64,000 bases of DNA. Origin: Paraburkholderia sp. (GTDB taxonomy: Bacteria > Pseudomonadota > Gammaproteobacteria > Burkholderiales > Burkholderiaceae). Position numbers and translations under genes: made by a program. Position 1 is the stretch's first letter. Every line of letters begins with the position of its first letter. The notes beneath the pieces were generated by a model. The model had not been told where the DNA came from. It was given only the letters and a program-made list of their open reading frames with translations, and did no database searches. This document shows, piece by piece, positions 43,037 to 51,781 of the stretch. The stretch covers positions 395,501 through 459,500 of the forward strand of contig NZ_JAPWKB010000012.1 in NCBI RefSeq assembly GCF_028283785.1, written 5' to 3'.

Positions 43037-46000
43037 TTGGATTCGTTGAACTTCGGTTTCTTGGGACCGCACAATAAACAATTAGTGACCCTCGGTGGCC
43101 TTGCGGAGAGCTACTTCCCTAGCGATCCCTCTACAGCGATCGTCAAGCTGCGCCAGTTTGCTGAATTGATGGCGAAGCTAGTCGCTGCCCATCACGCTGT
43201 TTATCGTGATGAGCGTGAAACATTCGAAGAAACTTTGCGGCGTTTGTCATATGACCGCCTGATACCAAAAGAAGCCGCTGATATTTTTCATGCCCTGCGG
43301 AAGGCCGGCAACAGCGCCGTGCATGAAGCGACGGGCGACCACTCTACCGCTCTTACCACGCTGAAGCTCGCTTGGTCGCTCGGCATCTGGTTTCACCGGA
43401 CCTATGGCCGCGCTGCGAACTTTCGGTCGGGTGCCTTTGTGCCGCCGCGCCAGCCCGTCGATGCGACGGTTGCGCTGCGCGAAGAGATTGAAAAGCTCAG
43501 GCAAAGAGTAGCGGAAACTGAGGGAGATGCGGCTCGCGCTCGCCTTGAAGCCGAGGAACAGGCTCACGCACGTGAGGCGGTAGAAGAGAGATTGGTGCGC
43601 GAGGCGGGGGAGCGTGCCGTTTGGGAGAAGATCGCCCAGGACATTGATGCCGAGAAGGCAGAGGTCACAAGCAAGCTCGCCGCACTCCAAGCCGAGGCGG
43701 AAACCGCCCCTCGCGCCGAGGTTGCTCAATTGGTGGAACGGGGTGAAAAGGCTGCGGTAAAGATCGACCTCGACGAGGCGGAAACGCGCTCGCTCATAGA
43801 CCAGCAACTGCGCGACCGCGGATGGGAGGTAGATACTCGCGACCTTCGATACAGCAATGGTGTTCGCCCAGCCAAAGGCCGTAATCTCGGCATCGCGGAA
43901 TGGCCGACGGTTAATGGTCCAGCTGATTACGCCCTGTTTGTCGGCACCACCCTAGTCGGCGTTGTGGAGGCGAAGCGGCAGCGGAAGAACGTGTCCGCTG
44001 CGATCGACCAGGCTGAGCGCTATTCAAACGGTATCAACGACAGCGTCGATTTCAGTTATGCCGGTGGCCCCTGGGATAAGCACAAGGTGCCATTTGTGTT
44101 CAGCGCGAATGGACGATCCTATCTCAAGCAGATTGAGACTGAGAGCGGCATCTGGTTTCGCGATACTCGCCGCGCCGCAAACCATCGCCGTGCATTGGTC
44201 GACTGGCCGACACCGGAAGGCCTGATCGGTCAGCTTGAAGTCGATCAGGATGCTGCCCACGCCGCCCTGCAAGCTCAGCCATTCGAGTTCGGATTTCCGC
44301 TTCGCCATTATCAGGAAAGTGCGATCCGCTCGGTCGAAGCAGCCTTGTCTGCTGAGCAACGCGCTGTCCTGGTCGCGATGGCAACCGGCACCGGAAAGAC
44401 CAAGCTCGCCATCGCCATGCTGTACCGCTTGCTGTCGGCTAAGCGCTTCCGGCGCATCTGCTTCGTGGTCGATCGCAGCGCCCTTGGCGATCAGACTGAG
44501 GGAGAGTTTTCGACTACCAAAGTCGTATCCGGCAAGACGTTCGCGGAAATATTCGGCCTCAAGGGTCTGGGAGACGTGACGCCAGACGTGGAAACCAAAG
44601 TCCACATCTGCACGATCCAAGGCCTAGTGAAGCGCGTGCTGTTCGCTGCCGATGGAACATCGGTGCCACCCGTTGACCAATATGACCTGATGGTCATTGA
44701 TGAATGCCATCGTGGCTATCTACTCGATCGCGAAATGTCCGATGCCGAGCTGAGCTTCCGGGGGCAGGACGATTACGTCTCTAAATATAGGCGTGTGCTG
44801 GACTATTTCGACGCGGTAAAGATCGGCCTGACCGCCACTCCCGCGCTCCATACCACCGATATTTTCGGCGATCCGGTGTTCACCTATTCCTATCGCGAGG
44901 CAGTGGTCGATGGCTTTCTGATCGACCACGAGCCGCCGATCCGCATCGAAACCGCGCTGGCGCGTGCCGGTATCAAGTTCGAGAAGGACGAGGAGCTGGA
45001 GCGGCTCAACACCCGGACGGGCGAAGTCGATCTGGCTCATGCGCCAGACGAAATCCGTTTCGAGGTCGAGGCATTCAACCGGCAGGTCATTACCCCGGAG
45101 TTCAATCGCGTCGTCGCGGAGGAGCTGACGCGGCACATTGATCCGGCGCTACCCGGCAAAACGCTGATTTTCGCCGCCACCGATGCCCATGCGGACATGG
45201 TGGTCAGCGCCATCAAAACCGCATTCGCCGAGGCCTATGGGGAGATTGACGACGCGGCTGTGAAGAAAATCACTGGCAGCGTGGACAAGGTGAAGAACTG
45301 GATTCGCTCGTTCCGCAATGATGCCAATCCGCAAATCGTGGTGACGGTCGATCTGCTCACCACCGGCATCGATGTGCCGAAGATCACAAACCTCGTGTTC
45401 CTGCGCCGGGTGAACAGCCGCATCCTGTATGAACAGATGATCGGCCGTGCGACGCGGCAGTGTCCGGAAATAGGCAAAGAGGTCTTCCGGATTTTCGACG
45501 CCGTCGATCTCTATCCGCACCTCCAGAACATGACCGACATGAAGCCTGTCGTCGTCAACCCGTCGATCAGCTTCGCCCAGCTTGTCCGGGAAATGACGGA
45601 AGCTGAGAACGATGAGCAGCGGGAGGCCATTCGCGAACAGCTCGCCGTGAAGCTGCGGCGCCGGATCAAGAAGCTGGCCGACGAAGCAAGGCAGCAGTTC
45701 GAGGCTGAAGCGGGTGAAACGCCAGAGGCTTTGCTACAACGGGTCATGTCCAGCGATACATCGAGCCTTGCCGCCTGGCTGAAGGGCCGCGCCGCGATCG
45801 GCCCGATCCTCGATTGGCAGGCTGACAGCGGTTATTCCGGCTATGTCCCGATTTCCAAGCACGCGGATCAGGTCGTCGATGTGTCGCGCGGTTATGGGAG
45901 TGCCGCTAAGCCAGAGGATTTTCTGGACAGTTTCGCCGCTTTCGTGCGCGACAATATCAACACTATCGCCGCGCTGAAACTCGTCGTGCAGCGCCCTCGT

Positions 46001-46414
46001 GATCTGACCCGCACCGATCTGAAGGAATTGCGCCTTGCCCTCGACTCCAAGGGTTTTTCCGACGCCAATTTGCGACGTGCTTGGGCCGATGCGCGCAATG
46101 AGGAAATCGCCGCCTCGGTCATCGGCTTCGTCCGGCAGGCCGCGCTGGGGGACGCCCTAATTCCATATGAAGACCGCGTGCGGGACGCGATGCGTGCGAT
46201 CATGGCGAGCCGCGCATGGACAGATCCGCAGAAACGCTGGCTCAAGCGGATCGGTGAACAGATCGAAAAAGAAATCGTGGTGGACCGGGCCGCCATCGAC
46301 AAGGAGCCGTTCATCGCCGATGGCGGCTTCAATCGCCTTAATAAAGTGTTCGGCGGCGAGCTGGAAAGCATCCTCGCCGGGATTAATGAACAATTGTGGA
46401 AGAAGATCGCGTAA
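43037..46414 (+). CDS. hsdR: Type I restriction enzyme, R subunit
   Basis: A 1125-residue motor/nuclease subunit. N-terminal DUF4145-like region (LRQFAELMAKLVAAHHAVYRD), a coiled-coil (LRQRVAETEGDAARARLEAEEQ), the HSDR_N nuclease (DYALFVGTTLVGVVEAKRQRK with E-x-K), Walker A MATGTGKTKLAIAML, box II DECHRGYLLDRE, and motif VI MIGRATRQCPEIGKE. It translocates DNA and cuts away from the recognition site in complex with HsdM and HsdS. TTG start at 43037 with GGGGGAAA upstream. hsdM follows immediately at the stop codon, so the order is R-M-S-mrr. Confidence 0.95.
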   Translation: MDSLNFGFLGPHNKQLVTLGGLAESYFPSDPSTAIVKLRQFAELMAKLVAAHHAVYRDERETFEETLRRLSYDRLIPKEAADIFHALRKAGNSAVHEATGDHSTALTTLKLAWSLGIWFHRTYGRAANFRSGAFVPPRQPVDATVALREEIEKLRQRVAETEGDAARARLEAEEQAHAREAVEERLVREAGERAVWEKIAQDIDAEKAEVTSKLAALQAEAETAPRAEVAQLVERGEKAAVKIDLDEAETRSLIDQQLRDRGWEVDTRDLRYSNGVRPAKGRNLGIAEWPTVNGPADYALFVGTTLVGVVEAKRQRKNVSAAIDQAERYSNGINDSVDFSYAGGPWDKHKVPFVFSANGRSYLKQIETESGIWFRDTRRAANHRRALVDWPTPEGLIGQLEVDQDAAHAALQAQPFEFGFPLRHYQESAIRSVEAALSAEQRAVLVAMATGTGKTKLAIAMLYRLLSAKRFRRICFVVDRSALGDQTEGEFSTTKVVSGKTFAEIFGLKGLGDVTPDVETKVHICTIQGLVKRVLFAADGTSVPPVDQYDLMVIDECHRGYLLDREMSDAELSFRGQDDYVSKYRRVLDYFDAVKIGLTATPALHTTDIFGDPVFTYSYREAVVDGFLIDHEPPIRIETALARAGIKFEKDEELERLNTRTGEVDLAHAPDEIRFEVEAFNRQVITPEFNRVVAEELTRHIDPALPGKTLIFAATDAHADMVVSAIKTAFAEAYGEIDDAAVKKITGSVDKVKNWIRSFRNDANPQIVVTVDLLTTGIDVPKITNLVFLRRVNSRILYEQMIGRATRQCPEIGKEVFRIFDAVDLYPHLQNMTDMKPVVVNPSISFAQLVREMTEAENDEQREAIREQLAVKLRRRIKKLADEARQQFEAEAGETPEALLQRVMSSDTSSLAAWLKGRAAIGPILDWQADSGYSGYVPISKHADQVVDVSRGYGSAAKPEDFLDSFAAFVRDNINTIAALKLVVQRPRDLTRTDLKELRLALDSKGFSDANLRRAWADARNEEIAASVIGFVRQAALGDALIPYEDRVRDAMRAIMASRAWTDPQKRWLKRIGEQIEKEIVVDRAAIDKEPFIADGGFNRLNKVFGGELESILAGINEQLWKKIA

Positions 46415-47881
46415 ATGAGCACCACCACTGATATTGTCGCCAAGCTCTGGGGCCTGTGCCACGTCCTGCGTGACGATGGTGTCACATATAACGAATATGT
46501 GACGGAGCTGACCTACCTGCTGTTCCTCAAGATGCTGGAGGAAACCGGCAAGGAGGAGCGTCTGCCGGAAGGGTGGCGCTGGGGCCTGCTCGCCAAACGC
46601 GAGGGCTTGGAACAGCTCGATTACTACAAGGCGATGCTGCTCGAACTCGGCAAGGCGAAGGACAAGCTGGTCAGCGCGATATTCATCGACGCCCAGACCC
46701 GTCTGCGCAAGCCGACTAACCTCAAGGCGCTGACGTCGAATATCGATCAGCTCGACTGGTTTTCCGCCCGTGAAGAGGGGCTGGGCAATCTTTATGAAGG
46801 CCTGTTAGAAAAGAACGCGGCCGACAAGAAATCCGGTGCGGGGCAGTATTTCACGCCGCGCCCGCTGATCGACTGCATCGTGCGCCTGATGCAGCCGCAG
46901 CCGGGCGAAGTGATCCAGGATCCCGCAGGGGGAACGGCGGGGTTCCTCGTCGCCGCCGATCGCTATATCAAGGACCATACCGACGACCTGTACAGGCTGA
47001 CCGAGCAACAGGCCTTCTTCCAGCGGCACAACGCCTTTTCCGGCGCGGAACTGGTGCCCGACACCCATCGCCTGAGCATGATGAACCTGCTGCTACATGG
47101 CATCGAAGGCGGGATGGAGAATATCGACACGCTCTCGCCCGATGGTGAGGCGCTGCCCAAGGCCAATCTGATACTGACTAATCCGCCGTTCGGCACCAAG
47201 AAGGGGGGCGGTCGTCCGACCCGTTCCGATTTCTCGATCACGGCTGATACGTCCAACAAGCAGCTTGCCTTCGTCGAACATATCGTGCGCGCATTGGCCC
47301 CTGGCGGCCGCGCCGCCGTGGTCATTCCCGATAATGTGCTGTTTGAGGATAACACCGGCCGCCGCCTGCGCACCTGGCTGATGGACCTATGCGACCTACA
47401 CACCATCCTTCGCCTGCCGACCGGCATTTTCTACGCGCAGGGCGTCAAGACCAACGTGCTGTTCTTTCAGCGCGGCAAGGGTGATAAGGGCAACACCAAG
47501 ACCGTCTGGGTCTATGACATGCGGGCGAACATGCCCGCCTATGGCAAAACCCGCCCGCTTACGCTTGGGGACTTCGCAGATTTCGAGGCCGCCTATGGCA
47601 CTGATTTCAATGGCAAAGCCGAGCGGCAGGATCAGGGCGAAGACAGCCGCTGGCGCAAGTTCGACCGTGCGGCTGTTGCCGGTCGCAACGATAATCTGGA
47701 CATAAGCTGGCTTCGGGATACCGAAGCAGAGGCAGAAGAGGCGCTGACCGAACCGGAGGACATTGCTGCCGCCATCATTGGCCACTTGAAAGCGGCGTTG
47801 GAGGAGATCGAAACGGTTTCGGAAGAGTTGGAGCCGGATAGTACCGAAGAGGTTGCTTCAATTGCGGAGACGGCGGAATGA
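46415..47881 (+). CDS. hsdM: Type I restriction-modification, M subunit
   Basis: A 488-residue N6-adenine methyltransferase. N-terminal HsdM_N helical bundle (VAKLWGLCHVLRDDGVTYNEYVTELTYLLFLKML), then GQYFTPRPLIDCIV, the SAM motif VIQDPAGGTAGFLVAAD, and the catalytic NPPF in LILTNPPFGTKKGG. It begins directly after hsdR and overlaps hsdS by 4 bases. Together with HsdS it marks the element's DNA and would mark host DNA after integration. All key motifs are intact. Confidence 0.95.
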   Translation: MSTTTDIVAKLWGLCHVLRDDGVTYNEYVTELTYLLFLKMLEETGKEERLPEGWRWGLLAKREGLEQLDYYKAMLLELGKAKDKLVSAIFIDAQTRLRKPTNLKALTSNIDQLDWFSAREEGLGNLYEGLLEKNAADKKSGAGQYFTPRPLIDCIVRLMQPQPGEVIQDPAGGTAGFLVAADRYIKDHTDDLYRLTEQQAFFQRHNAFSGAELVPDTHRLSMMNLLLHGIEGGMENIDTLSPDGEALPKANLILTNPPFGTKKGGGRPTRSDFSITADTSNKQLAFVEHIVRALAPGGRAAVVIPDNVLFEDNTGRRLRTWLMDLCDLHTILRLPTGIFYAQGVKTNVLFFQRGKGDKGNTKTVWVYDMRANMPAYGKTRPLTLGDFADFEAAYGTDFNGKAERQDQGEDSRWRKFDRAAVAGRNDNLDISWLRDTEAEAEEALTEPEDIAAAIIGHLKAALEEIETVSEELEPDSTEEVASIAETAE

Positions 47882-49233
47882 GTTTTTCTGCATCGATCGA
47901 AGAATTGGTGACAAATTCCAATTCAGGACTTTTGGGACTAGCCGCTCATTGGTCGCGTATCGCATTAGAAGATGTAGCAGCTATTCTAAATGGTTATCCG
48001 TGGAAATCTTCCGGGTTCAACACGGAAATTGGCGAGCCCGTCATCCGTATCAGGGATGTAACCGCAGGGCAAACCAAGACCCGTTACCTCGGTGACGTAG
48101 TCAAAGGCTACTGGATCGAGAATGGTGACTTTTTAGTCGGCATGGATGGCGACTTCAACTGCCGCATTTGGGCGGGTGGTCGTGCTCTGCTAAATCAGCG
48201 AGTGTGCCGCATCTCGCCAGATGAGCGGTATTATCTAAAGTCATTTCTTTCCTATGCCCTGCCTGGCTACCTTAAGCTCATCAACGATGAGACACACTCA
48301 ATCACTGTCAAACATCTCTCGTCACGCACTCTGGGAGAAATTCCGCTCCCGCTGCCATCGCTCCCTGAACAGCGGCGGATCGTGGCGAAGATCGACAGTC
48401 TCACCGGTAAATCCGGACGCGCCCGCGACCACCTCGAGCACATCCCCCGCCTCGTCGAGAAATACAAACAGGCCATTCTCGCCGCCGCCTTCCAGGGCGA
48501 TTTGACGCGTGAATGGCGAGAGGAACAAGGTTTGCCAGAGCCACGCAGTATCATGCTTGGCGACGTGGCCGAGGGGTTCAACTATGGCTCAGCCGCGAAA
48601 TCTGCAAAAGTGGGGCGCGTGCCGGTTCTCCGCATGGGGAACATTCAGGACGGCAAACTCGACTGGGCGGACCTCGTTTTCACTGACGACGCTGCCGAGA
48701 TCACGAAATACAGGCTGAAAGAAGGCGATGTGCTGTTCAATCGCACCAATAGCCCGGCGCTGGTCGGCAAAACCGCGCTATTTAGCGGTGAACGCGAGGC
48801 CATATATGCTGGCTATCTCATCAAGGTGCGGTGTAAGTCGGAACTGCTACCAGCGTTCCTGACATATTGCCTCAATGCGCCAAACGGCCGCGCCTATAGC
48901 TGGGAGGTCAAAACTGACGGCGTGAGTCAATCGAATATCAATGCCAAGAAGTTGGCCGCATTCCGCTTCGATCTTCCCTCAACGGAAGAGCAGGCGGAAA
49001 TCGTTCGGCGTATCGAAGTAGCCTTGTCTTGGGTCAGTCGCATCACGGTTGACGCTACGAGCGCCCGCAAGCTAGTCGATCGCCTCGACCAAGCGTTGTT
49101 GGCTAAGGCCTTTAAGGGCGAACTGGTTCCGCAAAACCCAACCGACGAACCCGCTAGCGCTTTGCTCGAACGCGTACGGGCAAAACGTGCTGCTGCGCCG
49201 AAAGCCAAGCGCGGCCGCAAGGAGTCCGCCTGA
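47878..49233 (+). CDS. hsdS: Type I restriction-modification, specificity subunit
   Basis: A 451-residue specificity protein with two target-recognition domains (about 20-165 and 215-375), each followed by a conserved spacer: LPSLPEQRRIVAKIDSLTGK...LEHIPRLVEKYKQAILAAAFQGDL and LPSTEEQAEIVRRIEVAL...LVDRLDQALLAKAFKGELV. The two halves define a bipartite recognition sequence that cannot be read from the protein. ATGA overlap with hsdM. Confidence 0.93.
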   Translation: MSFSASIEELVTNSNSGLLGLAAHWSRIALEDVAAILNGYPWKSSGFNTEIGEPVIRIRDVTAGQTKTRYLGDVVKGYWIENGDFLVGMDGDFNCRIWAGGRALLNQRVCRISPDERYYLKSFLSYALPGYLKLINDETHSITVKHLSSRTLGEIPLPLPSLPEQRRIVAKIDSLTGKSGRARDHLEHIPRLVEKYKQAILAAAFQGDLTREWREEQGLPEPRSIMLGDVAEGFNYGSAAKSAKVGRVPVLRMGNIQDGKLDWADLVFTDDAAEITKYRLKEGDVLFNRTNSPALVGKTALFSGEREAIYAGYLIKVRCKSELLPAFLTYCLNAPNGRAYSWEVKTDGVSQSNINAKKLAAFRFDLPSTEEQAEIVRRIEVALSWVSRITVDATSARKLVDRLDQALLAKAFKGELVPQNPTDEPASALLERVRAKRAAAPKAKRGRKESA

Positions 49234-49237
49234 TTCC

Positions 49238-50155
49238 ATGGCCATTCCCGATTACCAGACCTTGATGCTGCCGGTGCTGCGCCTCGCTGCCATTAGTGAA
49301 CAGCGTGTGGCCGATGCCGCCGAACGTATTGCTGAAGATATCGGCCTCACTGCCGCCGAACGCGAAGAAATGCTGCCCAGTGGGCGGCAACGCCTGCTCC
49401 ACAACCGCATCCATTGGGCAAAATTCTACATGTCCAAGGCGGGCCTTGTTGCCTCGCCGAAACGCGGACGCTTCATCGCGACCGATGCGGGCCGGGCGCT
49501 CCTCGCATCCAATCCTGCGCGGATCGGTGTGAACGAGCTGAAGGACTATGAGCGCTTCCGCGAATTTTACGGCGCGCAGAAATCGGCCGATGACGATGCC
49601 CCGCCTGCTGCCATCGTCCCGTCAGCCGAAACCGGGACGCCTGAGGAGCAGATTGAGGCGGCCCATCAGGCCGTGCAATCAGCCCTTCGCGCTGAACTGC
49701 TGGAACGCATCGTCCAGAACAGCCCGGAGTTTTTTTAGCAACTGATCGTCGATCTGCTGATCGCCATGGGCTATGGAGGATCCCATAAAAATGCGGCCAC
49801 CCAGCTCGGCCGTTCTGGCGATGGCGGCGTGGACGGCGTCATCAACGAGGACAGGCTGGGGCTTGACCGGGTCTATGTGCAGGCCAAACGCTATGCCGAC
49901 GCGACAGTTGGCCGCCCCGATGTGCAGGCCTTCGTCGGCAGCCTTGTCGGCCACGGCGCCACTAAGGGCGTGTTCGTCACCACCTCCACCTTCAGCAGCC
50001 AGGCGCGCGACTATGTCAAACATCTCGCTCAGGGCTTGATCCTGATCGACGGGGAGCGGTTGACCGATCTGATGATCGAATATGGGGTTGGCGTCCGCGT
50101 CAGCCGTAGGATCGAGTTCAAGCGGCTAGACGAGTATTTCTTCGCGGAAGAATAG
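49238..50155 (+). pseudogene. mrr: mrr-type restriction endonuclease interrupted by an in-frame TAG
   Basis: The N-terminal Mrr_N domain (49238-49738; IPDYQTLMLPVLRLAA, LLHNRIHWAKFYMSKAGLV) and the Mrr catalytic domain (49739-50155; AMGYGG, SGDGGVDGVINEDRLGLDRVYVQAKRY with D...Q-A-K) are in one reading frame, split only by TAG at 49736-49738 where relatives have a sense codon (EFF-x-QLI). No frameshift is needed. As relatives cut methylated DNA, loss may be tolerated or selected beside the resident methylase. A readthrough product cannot be excluded. Last gene of the restriction cluster. Confidence 0.85.
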
Positions 50156-50232
50156 CCCGGCAGTACACATTCGAAAGAGCTTCCGAAAGTGAGGCCCAAT
50201 GAGCAATGACGCCATGGAAGCTGCTGTTGCGG

Positions 50233-51360
50233 TTACGATAGTTTCTTTGCTAGATCCTCGGCTCGCGGATGGTAGTAACGCATCAACATGCGTGGGTCTT
50301 TGTGACCAGTTATCTTCGTTAGTTCGTGCATGGGGAAGATCGACGCCAAGCGGGAAGTCGCCTCGTGTCGCAGGTCGTGAAAGCGAAGGTCGGTCAAAAA
50401 CTTGCCATCCGGCTTTAGTTTGGCCGTCCGGCACTCATCAACGTAAATTTTGCGGGCGCGTGTCACTGCGCGCTCGAAGGCTCTGGTAACGGCGTCGCTT
50501 CGAATCTCGAACACCCGGTCGGCGTCGCTTCCGCCGTCTTCGGTGGAATTATCCTTGGTGTCGTAAGAGCCTTTCAATGCTTGGAGCACTCCAATGGCGC
50601 GCGAAGACAGCGGCACGTCGCGCGCGTTCCCGTTCTTCGTTGACGGTAGATGCACAACACAGCGATTGAGGTCGACGTGCATCCACAACAGCGACACAAT
50701 CTCGCCTCGGCGCATCGCAGTTTCGACGGCTAGCCAAATGATGAGCGGTAGCAGCGCCGAGCCACTAGCCCTCGCCACGCGTTCAAGCTCACCGTCTTGC
50801 GCGCCGCGTTCCGACTCAGGCTGCTCCCCGCTAGGTGCAACAGCAAGCGGGCCGTCGGCAGCGATGCGGCGAGTGCGCGCGTTGTTAGGCTGTGGCTTTC
50901 GCACGAGCTCGACCGGATTCGATAGGCTTTCCATGCCCCATTCCTTTCGGGCGATGTTGAACACATGAGACAGGACCGCTAAGCGGCGTAGCGCGGTCGC
51001 GGGCTTGTAGTTCTTCAGCCATTCGTCGCGCAGCTTCGCTATGTCTGCGCTCCGGACCGTGGCTAGCGGCCGCTTCGCTAGATCAATTGCCTGGCAGGCC
51101 TTGATAATGGAAGATTCCTGCGCAGCGCCCTTCTTTAGTAGCGAGACTTCTTCCTCATAGCGTTTCAAGGCCTCGAACAGCGTCGTCGCCTCAGCCTCGC
51201 TGCGGCTGACCCATATACCGCGCGACATTTCCGATTCGATCATGTTGGCCCAGGCTTCCGCCTCGGCTTTGGTATTGAAGGTCTTGCTTTGCGCCGGGTA
51301 GCCGCGTCGGCGTACTTGCGCCTCCCATTGGTATTGCCCGCGCTTTCGGATAGTCGGCAT
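50233..51360 (-). CDS. int: Tyrosine integrase of the element
   Basis: A 375-residue phage-type integrase. N-terminal arm-binding domain (TIRKRGQYQWEAQVRRRGYPAQSKTF), core-binding region, catalytic domain with Arg in ETAMRRGEIVSL, Lys in STKNGNARDVPL, His-x-x-Arg in HDLRHEATSRL, His in ITGHKDP and Tyr in MRYYHP. ATG at 51360 is chosen by the family start (MPTIRKR). It ends 95 bases from the attR core and reads inward, the usual place for a tRNA-specific integrase. All catalytic residues are present, so excision may still be possible. Confidence 0.95.
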   Translation of the reverse strand: MPTIRKRGQYQWEAQVRRRGYPAQSKTFNTKAEAEAWANMIESEMSRGIWVSRSEAEATTLFEALKRYEEEVSLLKKGAAQESSIIKACQAIDLAKRPLATVRSADIAKLRDEWLKNYKPATALRRLAVLSHVFNIARKEWGMESLSNPVELVRKPQPNNARTRRIAADGPLAVAPSGEQPESERGAQDGELERVARASGSALLPLIIWLAVETAMRRGEIVSLLWMHVDLNRCVVHLPSTKNGNARDVPLSSRAIGVLQALKGSYDTKDNSTEDGGSDADRVFEIRSDAVTRAFERAVTRARKIYVDECRTAKLKPDGKFLTDLRFHDLRHEATSRLASIFPMHELTKITGHKDPRMLMRYYHPRAEDLAKKLS

Positions 51361-51454
51361 TTTTCGATGCTCGCTCAAATGATCTGTGGCAAGATTGTGG
51401 CAAATAATCAAATTGAATGCTAGAAGCCTTTTGTTTTATGATCATATTTTTACA

Positions 51455-51492
51455 TTCGCAATGCGAAGGTCGGGAGTTCGATCCTCCTCCTC
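51455..51492 (+). repeat. attR core (right copy of 38-bp direct repeat)
   Basis: Identical to 15205-15242. The following tRNA 3' end reads CCCACCA where the left copy reads TCTCCACCA, that is, one base shorter within the acceptor, so this displaced original end has changed or the two ends were never identical. Confidence 0.92.
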
Positions 51493-51510
51493 CCACCACC
51501 GCACAAACCC

Positions 51511-51540
51511 AAAACCGGCCTAGCGCCGGTTTTGTCTTTT
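51511..51540 (+). terminator. Original tRNA-Ala terminator, displaced by the element
   Basis: AAAACCGG / CCGGTTTT stem with loop CCTAGCG and a following T-rich run. It lies behind the displaced tRNA end. From here to 51781 the only other structure is a CAGCGGG / CCCGCTG hairpin near 51585-51617 followed by TTTT. Confidence 0.75.
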
Positions 51541-51781
51541 TCCACGCCCCGCCACAACACAACACCCCCCAAAAAAAGAACAGCGGGTCCATGTCTTTCA
51601 ACACGGCCCGCTGGTTTTATTATGGACATTTACCCACTGTCCTTCGCTCCCTGCTGCTACGACCCCCGGTGCCGTCCTTTCGGACATCATGCGAAGCGGG
51701 CCATCTGAAGCGCGATTTCTCACGCTTGCAACCAGACCGCCTCATTCGTCGCCGCCTCAAACCCCATCAACCCCAAACCCC

